From assembly GCF_017745215.1 (NCBI RefSeq), contig NZ_JAGHZV010000011.1, forward strand, positions 62,001 to 126,000: a DNA stretch of 64,000 bases, in the 5' to 3' direction. Below are positions 21,516 through 29,653 of the stretch, in pieces. The notes under the pieces are model-generated. The model saw nothing but the letters and a program-made list of their open reading frames with translations. It was not told the DNA's origin and ran no database searches. Each line of letters begins with the position of its first letter. The first letter of the stretch is position 1. Position numbers and translations under genes: made by a program. Source of the stretch: Sphingomonas sp. Its GTDB lineage: Bacteria; Pseudomonadota; Alphaproteobacteria; Sphingomonadales; Sphingomonadaceae.

Positions 21516-22832
21516 TCAGGCCCGGGGCGGCTCGGCCGGCAGGATCACGGTGACGCGCAGGCCGCCGATCGGCGAATGCCCGGCTTCGATCCGCCCGTGG
21601 TGGGCCTCGACGATCGCGCGCGCGGTGGCGAGGCCGAGGCCCGAGGCACCGGTCTCCTCCGGGCGCTCGGGGCTGCGGTAGAAGGGCTCGAACAGCCGCT
21701 GCGCGAGCATCACGTCGACGCCCGGCGCGCTGTCGTCGATGATCAGCCGCCACGCGTCGCGCGAGCTTTCGAGCCCGAGGACGATCCGCCCGCCCTTGGG
21801 CGTGTACCGGAGGCTGTTGTCGATCAGCGCGCCGAACAGCTGCTCGATGCGGTTGCCGTCCCACTTCACCAGGATGGTGAAGCTGGGGAGCGTGCTGGTC
21901 TCGAGGTTCACGCCCGCGGCCTTGGCGTGCTTGGAATTGGCCCAGATCGCATTGTGGATCAGCGCGCGCGGATCGACCTGCTGGAAATTGACCGGCAGGC
22001 GGCCAAGGTCGGCGAGCGCGACCGCGCTCAGGTCCTCGGCCATCTGGCCGAAGCGACGGCGATCCTCGTCGAGGCCGGCGAGCAGCTCGGCGTCGACCGG
22101 CGGATCGACCCGATTGAGCAGGTCGAGATGCTCGCCCAGCTCGGCCGCAGGGCGCTTGAGGTCGTCGGCGATCGAGACGAGCCAGGTGCGGCGCGCGGTC
22201 TCGAGCCGGCTGAACTGGCTGGCGATGCGGCGCAGGTTGCGCATCGTCGCGACGATCTCGCTGGGGCCGCGCTCCTCGAAGTCGATCTCGTGCTCGCCCT
22301 GCACGACATCGCGAGTCATGCGGTAGAGCTCGACCTGCGGCTTGCTCCAGCGCCGCGCAAACTCATAGGCTGCGATGAGCAGGAGCACGAACAGGCCCAG
22401 CACCACGGCGCCGATCCCGAGATATTGCGTCGCGAGGAAGCGGCGGTCGTCGTCGGTGAGCACGGGGTCGCGGACGATCCGCGCGGTGGCGATTGGCTGG
22501 CCGGCGACGGTGATCGCTTCCTCGGCGCGGGGGGCGCTGCTGGTGGCGGGGCCGGCGAGCGGCGTCCCGTCGGGCCGGACGATCTGGATACGGCCCGCGA
22601 GACGGCCGGAATCGCGCTGGTCGAGCTCGGCGACGATCTGATCGAACGGGCGGCCATGGCTCGCGGCCTCGCCCGCCAGCGTCGCGAAATCGTGCAGCCG
22701 CTCGCGGTCACGCTGGGCGAGCTGGAGCTCCTGGCCCATGTGCATGTTCCACACGAGCAATCCGCCCGGCACGACGGCAGCGAGCAGCGCCTGGCCGGCC
22801 AGCGGCAGAAACATTCCCGGAAATAGCCGCAC
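21516..22832 (-). CDS. membrane sensor histidine kinase (BaeS-like) lacking the canonical H-box His
   Basis: HAMP-like region, dimerisation helix TWLVSIADDLKRPAAELGEHLDLL, ATPase motifs DNSLRYTPKGGRI, DDSAPGVD, ASGLGLATARAIVEAHHGRI. Confidence 0.88.
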   Translation of the reverse strand: MRLFPGMFLPLAGQALLAAVVPGGLLVWNMHMGQELQLAQRDRERLHDFATLAGEAASHGRPFDQIVAELDQRDSGRLAGRIQIVRPDGTPLAGPATSSAPRAEEAITVAGQPIATARIVRDPVLTDDDRRFLATQYLGIGAVVLGLFVLLLIAAYEFARRWSKPQVELYRMTRDVVQGEHEIDFEERGPSEIVATMRNLRRIASQFSRLETARRTWLVSIADDLKRPAAELGEHLDLLNRVDPPVDAELLAGLDEDRRRFGQMAEDLSAVALADLGRLPVNFQQVDPRALIHNAIWANSKHAKAAGVNLETSTLPSFTILVKWDGNRIEQLFGALIDNSLRYTPKGGRIVLGLESSRDAWRLIIDDSAPGVDVMLAQRLFEPFYRSPERPEETGASGLGLATARAIVEAHHGRIEAGHSPIGGLRVTVILPAEPPRA

Positions 22833-22899
22833 GTCCTAGATTCTCCCGCCCCGGGGGCCGTTTCCCAGCCGGTTACCGCTCACCGCGGTGAGACACAAA

Positions 22900-23112
22900 T
22901 CATTCCGCGACATCGAAGCTGTCGAGGATTTTCGCGCCCGCCATGAACACTGCGACCGGGCAGACCGCGAACAGCAGCCAGCCGCCGTACCCGGGGTATT
23001 GCTGCAGATAATGGAGCCCGCGCTCGACCGCCCCGTTGCCGAGCCCGTAGATCACGAGAAATGCCTCGAATTTCGACTTGATGACGAAGAGGCGCGAGAT
23101 CCGGCGAAGCAT
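22900..23112 (-). CDS. hypothetical small membrane protein
   Basis: 70-aa ORF with one clear TM segment (GGWLLFAVCPVAVFMAGAKIL). Confidence 0.6.
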   Translation of the reverse strand: MLRRISRLFVIKSKFEAFLVIYGLGNGAVERGLHYLQQYPGYGGWLLFAVCPVAVFMAGAKILDSFDVAE

Positions 23113-23176
23113 GCGCGAATTAAAGCAAGCGCTGGGCCAACCGCAGAAATGCGTGGGTTCGCCTTAACGGATATGC

Positions 23177-24430
23177 CTAACTGTCAATGAATTCGACAAT
23201 GCCGAGCAGGTCGAGCAGCGCGTGGCGCGCGGCTTCGATCCGGACGACCAGCGCGGGATCGCCGATCCCGTCGAACGGGATCGCTTCGGGCCAGGTCGAT
23301 TCGATCACTGCGGCGATGCGATCGAGCTTGGCGTCGTCGACGAGGAAGCGCCGGTCGATCGTCGCCGGATCGGCGACGACTCGCAGGCGAAGGCACGCCG
23401 GTCCGCCGCCGTTGGACATCGACTGGCGGACGTCGACCACTTCGATCCGGCGGATCGGGCCGTTGCCCTGGACCTGCGTTTCGAGCCAGCGCCAGACGCT
23501 GGGCGTCGCGCGCGTCTCGGTGGGGACGACCAGCGCCATCTCGCCCGAGGGCAGGGTGACCAGCTGGGCGTTGAACAGATAGGAAGCGATCGCGTCCGCG
23601 AGGCTCACCTCGGCGGCGGGGACTTCGAGGATCTCGACCTCGGGCATCACGGCGCGGAGATCGGCGTAGAAACGGTGCCTGTCGGCGAAGGCCTGTTCGT
23701 GCGCGAGCAGCACGCGGCCGTTGGCGACCGCGACGACGTCGTTGTGGAAGGCGCCCGCCGCGATCGCTTCTTCGGACTGCTGGACGAAGAGCGTGTGCCG
23801 CGGATCGAGCCGGTGCGACCGTGCGACGGCACGGCTCGCCTCGGGATGCTGGCGCGCGGGGAAGGGACCGCCCGCGACGCCGTAGACGAAGATCTCGACT
23901 CCCGGCGCGCCATGGTCGGCGGCGAGGCGCATGTGGTTGGCTGCGCCTTCGTCGCCGAAGGTCGGCGGGACGGGCGGATGCACCACGAAGGCGGGGTGCG
24001 CGAAGGCGAGGCTCAGCTGGGCGAAGGTCTCGGGCCATTCGTGGCTGCGGTGCGGCATCGTCACGAGGTTGGCGGGCGTGAGGTGGCAGCGGCCGTCGCT
24101 GGTATCGGGCGCGGGCGAGACGGTCGCGGCATTGGCGGCCCACATCGCCGAGGCGCTCAGCGCCTGCGCCTGGAGGTGCGCATCGGCTTCGGCATAGTGC
24201 GTCGAGAGCGCGGCGAGCCAGCGATGGTCGGGGCGGGCGTGGGGCAGGAGGATGCCCTGGGCGAGCCCGAGCGCGAGGTTCGCGCGCATCTTGGCGATCC
24301 CCTGGAGCGCCGCCTCGCGCGGATGCGAGGTCGCGCCGCGGTTGCGCGTCGCGGCGAGGTTGCCGGGGCTCAGGCCGGCATAATTGTGGCTCGGGCCGAT
24401 GATCCCGTCGAAGTTGATCTCGGTCAGCAT
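23177..24430 (-). CDS. astB: N-succinylarginine dihydrolase
   Basis: EINFDGIIGPSHNYAGLSPGNLAATRNRG, MPHRSHEWPETFAQLSLAF, QSMSNGGGPACLRLRV. Confidence 0.96.
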   Translation of the reverse strand: MLTEINFDGIIGPSHNYAGLSPGNLAATRNRGATSHPREAALQGIAKMRANLALGLAQGILLPHARPDHRWLAALSTHYAEADAHLQAQALSASAMWAANAATVSPAPDTSDGRCHLTPANLVTMPHRSHEWPETFAQLSLAFAHPAFVVHPPVPPTFGDEGAANHMRLAADHGAPGVEIFVYGVAGGPFPARQHPEASRAVARSHRLDPRHTLFVQQSEEAIAAGAFHNDVVAVANGRVLLAHEQAFADRHRFYADLRAVMPEVEILEVPAAEVSLADAIASYLFNAQLVTLPSGEMALVVPTETRATPSVWRWLETQVQGNGPIRRIEVVDVRQSMSNGGGPACLRLRVVADPATIDRRFLVDDAKLDRIAAVIESTWPEAIPFDGIGDPALVVRIEAARHALLDLLGIVEFIDS

Positions 24431-24433
24431 CGC

Positions 24434-25465
24434 TCAGCGCCCCACATGCATGACGTCGTCGCCGGGCGCGACGCCCAGCAGGTCGGCGCAGGCCGGATCG
24501 ATCGCAACCCCGCCGGGAACGTCGCGAACATGGCCCATCGCGCAGCGGAAGTTCGACAATTCCCCGGCGGCGACCAGCGCCGGCTCGCCGCCGCCGTCGA
24601 GCGCGCAGAGCGGCGAGACGCGCGCCTCGCGGATCGACTTCACCTGGTCGGTCCGTGCGGTCATCGTCGGGCCGCCATCGAAGATGTCGAGGTAATTCTC
24701 GAACGCAAAGCCTTCGTTTTCCAGCATTCTCATCGCCGCACGGCCGCTGGGATGCGGCACGCCGATCACCTGGCGCGAGCCTTCGGGGATCAGCGCGACA
24801 TAGATGGGATGCTTGGGCATCAGGTCGGCGATGAACTGATAGCCGTGGACGGCATTGAAGGCGTCGGCATCCTGGAAGTTCATCCCGAAGAAGCGCCCCG
24901 CGACGCCGTCCCAGAAGGGCGAGCCGCCGCCTTCGTCGATCACCCCGCGCAGCTCGGCGAGGATCCGGTCGGAGAAGCGCTCGCGATGGCGCGCGATGAA
25001 CAGGTAGCGGCTGCGCGCGAGCAGCAGCCCGAGCCCGCCGGCGCGCTCGCCAGGGTGGAGGAACAGCCCGCCGACTTCGCTCGATCCCTTGAGGTCGTTG
25101 ACCAGCGTCAGCACCTCGGTGTGGAAGGTGCGGTCGAGCAGCTCGCTGCGCTTGGTCTCGGTCGAGCGGTAATAGCTGTAGAAGGGCACGCGCTGGCCGA
25201 CCGAGGTGAAGACCTGGCAGGTGCCGCGGACCTCGCCGGTGTCGGCATTCTCGAGCATCAGGACGAACAGCTCCTCGGGGATCGCTTCCCCCGGGAGCGG
25301 CGGCTTGACGTCGCGCGTGAAGGCGGTGCGGCTGCGCTCGAGCTTGGCCTTGAGCGTCTTCTTCTCGGGCGGCAGGTTGGTGAAGCCGCCGCCGGTGAGC
25401 TTGGCCATCTCGTAGAGGTGTTGGAGGTCGCCTTCGTTCGCGGCGCGGATGCGGAAGCTGCTCAT
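24434..25465 (-). CDS. astA: arginine N-succinyltransferase
   Basis: RIRAANEGDLQHLYEMAKLTGGGFTNLPPEKKTL, GGLFLHPGERAGGLGLLLARSRYLFIA, FDGGPTMTARTDQVKSIR. Confidence 0.96.
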   Translation of the reverse strand: MSSFRIRAANEGDLQHLYEMAKLTGGGFTNLPPEKKTLKAKLERSRTAFTRDVKPPLPGEAIPEELFVLMLENADTGEVRGTCQVFTSVGQRVPFYSYYRSTETKRSELLDRTFHTEVLTLVNDLKGSSEVGGLFLHPGERAGGLGLLLARSRYLFIARHRERFSDRILAELRGVIDEGGGSPFWDGVAGRFFGMNFQDADAFNAVHGYQFIADLMPKHPIYVALIPEGSRQVIGVPHPSGRAAMRMLENEGFAFENYLDIFDGGPTMTARTDQVKSIREARVSPLCALDGGGEPALVAAGELSNFRCAMGHVRDVPGGVAIDPACADLLGVAPGDDVMHVGR

Positions 25466-26667
25466 GCCAGGCCCCCCTCGGCGAGGCGGAGGATGGCGAG
25501 CGCCGAAAGCGCCGCGCGCTCGCCGAGGCTTTCGGGGATGAGGAACTCTTGCGGAGAGTGGATCGCGCCGCCGCGCACGCCCATCGTGTCGACGACGGGA
25601 ACGCCGCAGGCGGCGATATTGTTGCCGTCGCAGACGCCGCCGGTGGCTTTCCAGGCGATCGGCTGGCCGAGGTCGGCGCCGGCCCGCTTGACCAGCGCGA
25701 AGAGCTTCTCGGCGCCGGGGTCGAGCGGCTTGGGCGGGCGGTTGAAGCTGCCGTGGGTCTCGATGGCGACGTCGTGCGCGGCCGAGACCGTGGCGACGGC
25801 CTGCTCGATCGCGGCGGCAGCGCGGGCGATTGCCTCCGCGTCCTTCGGGCGGAAGTTGACGCGCAGGATCGCGAGGTCGGGGACGACATTGTTGGGCCCG
25901 CCGCCTTCGATCCGCGCGGGGTTCACCGCGAGGCCAGGCTCCTTCGCCGCGGCGAGGCGCAGCGCCAGGTCGGCGGCGGCTACCACGGCGTTGCGGCCTT
26001 CCTCAGGGTTACGCCCGGCATGCGCGCTGCGGCCATGGACGACGAGCGAGAAATTGCCCGTGCCGCCGCGCGCGCCGGCGAGCGTGCCGTCGGGAAGCGC
26101 GGGCTCGTAGGTGAGCGCGGCGAGCTTGCCGCGCGCGGCCTCGGCGATCAGCGCGGCGGAGGAGAAGGAGCCGGTCTCCTCGTCCGAGTTGACCAGCACC
26201 TCATAGCCGATGCGACGCGCCGCCGGGCTCGCCTCGACCGCCTCGAGCGCGGCGAGCATCAGCGACAGGCCGCCCTTCATGTCCGCGGCACCGGGAGCGT
26301 TCCAGCGGCCGTCGTCGAGCCAGCGGCCCTGCTGGAAGGGGTGATCGGCGGGATAGACGGTGTCCATATGGCCGGTGAGCAGGATCTGCACCGGCGCCTC
26401 CGGGCGGACGGTGAGGTGGAGGTGCCGGCCGTGCTCGATCGATTCGACCCGGCCGTCGGCGGTCACCGTCTCGACCGGGGCGGGTTCGGCGAGGACCAGA
26501 TCGCCGGGCAGGGCTGCGAAGGCATCGGCGAGCGCGCCGGCGACGGTCGAGAGGCCGGCGAGGTTGCGCGTGCCGCTGTTGATCGCCACCCAGGCCTCGG
26601 TCCGTGCCAGCATCGGCGCGGCCGCGGCGCGTTCGACGGCGGCGGATTCGATTGCGTTGAGCGTCAT
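25462..26667 (-). CDS. M20 family metallohydrolase
   Basis: ILLTGHMDTVYPADHPFQ, GAADMKGGLSLMLAALEA, NSDEETGSFSS, TGGVCDGNNIAACGVPVVDTMGV. Start at 26667 preferred because the ORF start at 26739 lies inside repeat copy 2. Confidence 0.92.
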   Translation of the reverse strand: MTLNAIESAAVERAAAAPMLARTEAWVAINSGTRNLAGLSTVAGALADAFAALPGDLVLAEPAPVETVTADGRVESIEHGRHLHLTVRPEAPVQILLTGHMDTVYPADHPFQQGRWLDDGRWNAPGAADMKGGLSLMLAALEAVEASPAARRIGYEVLVNSDEETGSFSSAALIAEAARGKLAALTYEPALPDGTLAGARGGTGNFSLVVHGRSAHAGRNPEEGRNAVVAAADLALRLAAAKEPGLAVNPARIEGGGPNNVVPDLAILRVNFRPKDAEAIARAAAAIEQAVATVSAAHDVAIETHGSFNRPPKPLDPGAEKLFALVKRAGADLGQPIAWKATGGVCDGNNIAACGVPVVDTMGVRGGAIHSPQEFLIPESLGERAALSALAILRLAEGGLA

Positions 26668-26733
26668 TTCAGGCTGGTAGCGCGGATGACCGGGCGATTG
26701 CCACCCCTGCGGCGCGTTCGACGCCTCCTCGAT

Positions 26734-26815
26734 CGTCATCCCGGCGAAAGCCGGGACCCAGGATCACGAGCGACGTCGTCCGCAACCCTGGGTCCCGGCT
26801 TTCGCCGGGATGACG
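26734..26815. repeat. palindromic intergenic repeat, copy 2
   Basis: CGTCATCCCGGCGAAAGCCGGGACCCAGG ... CCTGGGTCCCGGCTTTCGCCGGGATGACG. Confidence 0.95.
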
Positions 26816-26849
26816 GCTGAGAGTGGCGATAAGTCCTGGACGATATGTC

Positions 26850-27746
26850 CTAAAAGTCGACCACCAGCGCCGCGCGGCTGGTGGTGTCGGTGGTCTTGCG
26901 GCCGACGGGCGGCATGCTCTCGTACTGGAGCGTGTAGCTCAGCTGCGCCGAGAGCGGTCCGATCACCCGCGCGAGCACGGCCGACTTGCTCGACACGGTC
27001 GAGTTCGCGCTCTGCAGATAGGCCGAGGCGTTCTGGGTGAGCGAAATGCCCTTGGTGAGCTTCCAGCCGAAGTCGATGCTGCCGCGCGCGGCGACATTGG
27101 CTTCGGTATGCTGGTCGGTGAAGCTCGTCTCGCGATAGGCGGGTCCGAGCTCGAGGTCGAGCTTGGTACGCGGCGTCCGAAGCGCGCTGTAGCCCGCACC
27201 GGCCGAGACCGAATAGCGCTGGTTGAAGCCGAGGAACCGGTCGCTCTCGAACTGCGCGGCGCCGTAGATGTAGCCGCGGTCGTCGAACTTCCAATTGGGC
27301 TCATAGGCAGCGAGATAGCGTTCGCGCGTCGTCACCCCCAGGCTGCGCTGGTAATCGGCCTGGAGCCGCAGCTTGTGGCGCCATTCGAGCGCCTCGCGCT
27401 TGAGCTCGATCGAGGCGGTGAGGCCGATGTTGTTGCTGTTGCCGGTGGTGATGTAGCCGCCGAACTCGGCGCGGCCCTTGATCAGCGCGACGAAGCTCGC
27501 CTCGCGCAGGCGCTTCTCGGCCTGCCTGCGGCGAGTCTCCCGCCAGTCGCCGGCGATCCTGGCGATGTCGTTGGCGCTGTCGGGCGCGGCGGACTTGGCA
27601 TATTTGACGATGGTGGCGACGTCGCCCTCGTTGCCCGAGGCCATGGCCGCGTCGAGCATCGCCTTGATCTGCGGGGGAATCGTGCCCGGATCGCCCGTGT
27701 TGGCGAGCAGCAGCGGCACGGCGAGCAGGAGGGCGAGGGCGCGCAT
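26850..27746 (-). CDS. DUF481 domain outer-membrane protein
   Basis: Signal peptide; AEFGGYITTGNSNNIGLTASIELKREALEWRHKLRLQADYQR, C-terminal ALVVDF beta-barrel end. Confidence 0.88.
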   Translation of the reverse strand: MRALALLLAVPLLLANTGDPGTIPPQIKAMLDAAMASGNEGDVATIVKYAKSAAPDSANDIARIAGDWRETRRRQAEKRLREASFVALIKGRAEFGGYITTGNSNNIGLTASIELKREALEWRHKLRLQADYQRSLGVTTRERYLAAYEPNWKFDDRGYIYGAAQFESDRFLGFNQRYSVSAGAGYSALRTPRTKLDLELGPAYRETSFTDQHTEANVAARGSIDFGWKLTKGISLTQNASAYLQSANSTVSSKSAVLARVIGPLSAQLSYTLQYESMPPVGRKTTDTTSRAALVVDF

Positions 27747-27787
27747 GGGCCGGGCTGATAGCGTTACGATCGGGCAGGAAAAAGGCG

Positions 27788-28279
27788 TCAGTCGGCAGAG
27801 GGCCCCAGATATGGGGCGAAAATCTCCAGCAGCTCGGCGTAGAGCGCGCGCTTGAAGGGGACGATCAGCACCGGCAGGTCGGCGGGATCGGACCAGCGCC
27901 AGGCGCGGAACTCGGGATGTTCGGTCTCGATCTTAACGTCGCCGTCCTCGCCGTTGAAGCGGAACAGGAACCAGCGCTGGCGCTGGCCGCGGTATTTGCC
28001 CTTCCAGACCTTGCCGACCAGATCCTCGGGCAAGTCGTAGAACAGGTCGCGCGGCGCTTCGGCGACCAGCTCGACCAGGTCCGCGCCGACGCCGGTCTCT
28101 TCCCAGAGCTCGCGGACGGCCGCGGCATGAGGCTCCTCGCCTTCGTCGATCCCGCCCTGGGGCATCTGCCAGGCCTCGAGCGTCGAATCGATCCGCTGGC
28201 CGACGAAGACGCGGCCCTCGCGGTTCATCAGCATCACGCCCGCGCAGGGGCGGTATCCAAGCGTGGTGGAATCGGCCAT
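27788..28279 (-). CDS. rppH: RNA pyrophosphohydrolase (Nudix)
   Basis: [25 protein letters not shown], Nudix box [23 protein letters not shown]. Confidence 0.94.
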   Translation of the reverse strand: MADSTTLGYRPCAGVMLMNREGRVFVGQRIDSTLEAWQMPQGGIDEGEEPHAAAVRELWEETGVGADLVELVAEAPRDLFYDLPEDLVGKVWKGKYRGQRQRWFLFRFNGEDGDVKIETEHPEFRAWRWSDPADLPVLIVPFKRALYAELLEIFAPYLGPSAD

Positions 28280-28346
28280 GGCGCCGCTCTAGACCGTGGC
28301 GCGCCCGGCGGAAAGTCGAGTCGGGCCGAGCGAGAGCGGAAGATCG

Positions 28347-29393
28347 ATGGCCAAGGCCAACAAGCGGAAACAGGCGCAGCTCCAGCGCGCGACGGCGAGC
28401 GTCGACGATGCGCTGCGCCAGCGGATCGCCGAGGCGCTGATCGACGGCGCCGAGCCCGATGCGATCGTCGAGGCGCTCGTCGTCCCCGGCCTGCCCGAGG
28501 CGGTGGTGCGCGCCGAGATCGCCCGTGCGGCGAAGAGCCCCTATTTCCTCGCGACCGAGCGGCTGCGCAACCGCATCGGCAAGTGGGAATGGGTGATGCA
28601 GAACGGCGCGCGGCTCGCCGCCAATGATCCGCACGGGCTGCAGATCCCGGTGCTCGACAAGCCCGACGCGGCGACTTTCTACCGCGACTATTACCGCGCG
28701 CACCGCCCGGTGGTGCTGCGCGGGATCGTCGACCATTGGCCGGCGCGCGAGCGCTGGTCGCTCGAGCATTTCGCGCAGCTGCTCGGCGACAGGCCGGTGC
28801 GCGTCCAATGGGACCGCGAGGCCGACGCCGATTACGAAGGCAATGCCGACGCGCATGGCGCGCACCAGCGCTTCTCAGAGATCGCGCGGCGCCTGGCCGA
28901 CCCGCAGCCGAGCAACGACTTCTACGTCACGGCGAACAACGCCGACTGGAACCGCCAGGTCTTCGCGCCGCTCTATGGCGAGATCGACGGCATCCCCGGC
29001 ATCCTGCGCGACGGCGGGGCGCAGAACGGCTTCATCTGGATCGGGCCCAAGGGCACGATCACGCCGTGGCACCACGACCTCACCAACAATTTGCTGCTCC
29101 AGATCGTCGGCCGCAAGCGCGTGCGGATGGTCGCGAGCCACGACACGCCGCTGATGCGCAACCACCGCCACTGCTTCAGCAGCTGGAAGACCGAGGAACT
29201 GCTCCCCGGCCCGGCGGGCGAGGGCCGGCCGGCGGTGCTCGAGACGGTGATCGGGCCGGGCGACGCGCTGTTCCTGCCGATCGGCTGGTGGCACCATGTC
29301 GAGGGGCTCGACCAGCATATCGGCATGTCGTTCACCGAGTTCGCCTGGGACAACGACTTCTATTCGAGCTACCGCAGCTTCGGGGCGTTTTGA
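28347..29393 (+). CDS. cupin-like/JmjC-domain protein
   Basis: GFIWIGPKGTITPWHHDLTNNLLLQIVGRKRV, DALFLPIGWWHHVEGLD. Confidence 0.88.
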   Translation: MAKANKRKQAQLQRATASVDDALRQRIAEALIDGAEPDAIVEALVVPGLPEAVVRAEIARAAKSPYFLATERLRNRIGKWEWVMQNGARLAANDPHGLQIPVLDKPDAATFYRDYYRAHRPVVLRGIVDHWPARERWSLEHFAQLLGDRPVRVQWDREADADYEGNADAHGAHQRFSEIARRLADPQPSNDFYVTANNADWNRQVFAPLYGEIDGIPGILRDGGAQNGFIWIGPKGTITPWHHDLTNNLLLQIVGRKRVRMVASHDTPLMRNHRHCFSSWKTEELLPGPAGEGRPAVLETVIGPGDALFLPIGWWHHVEGLDQHIGMSFTEFAWDNDFYSSYRSFGAF

Positions 29394-29409
29394 GGGATTT
29401 CGATCAAGT

Positions 29410-29492
29410 CGTCATCCCGGCGAAAGCCGGGACCCAGGGCCAAGCAGGACGTTGCTCGCGACTCCTGGGTCCCGGCTTTCGCCGGGATGACG
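29410..29492. repeat. palindromic intergenic repeat, copy 3
   Basis: Same arms as copy 1; 17 nt after the JmjC gene stop. Confidence 0.95.
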
Positions 29493-29653
29493 GTTATATA
29501 TTTTGACGCTGGCACGGCCTGTCCCAGTGGGGAAATCGCCGACGGGAAAGCCGTTATTGCAACTTGGGCAGGTTTTTCTACTTTGGGATCAGCGCGCCGA
29601 GGGCATAGAGCGCGACCAGCAAAGCACAATTTGAACGCAGGAACGCTACAAGA

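Noticed and set aside
17873-22826. Long plus-strand ORFs (17873-19492, 19616-21553, 21357-22826)
   Set aside because: Antisense shadows of the hydantoinase and sensor kinase genes; some initiate in repeat copy 1.
23184-26110. 901-aa and 962-aa ORFs overlapping astB/astA/M20
   Set aside because: One is an alternative frame on the same strand, the other antisense; compositionally biased and inconsistent with the clear ast genes.
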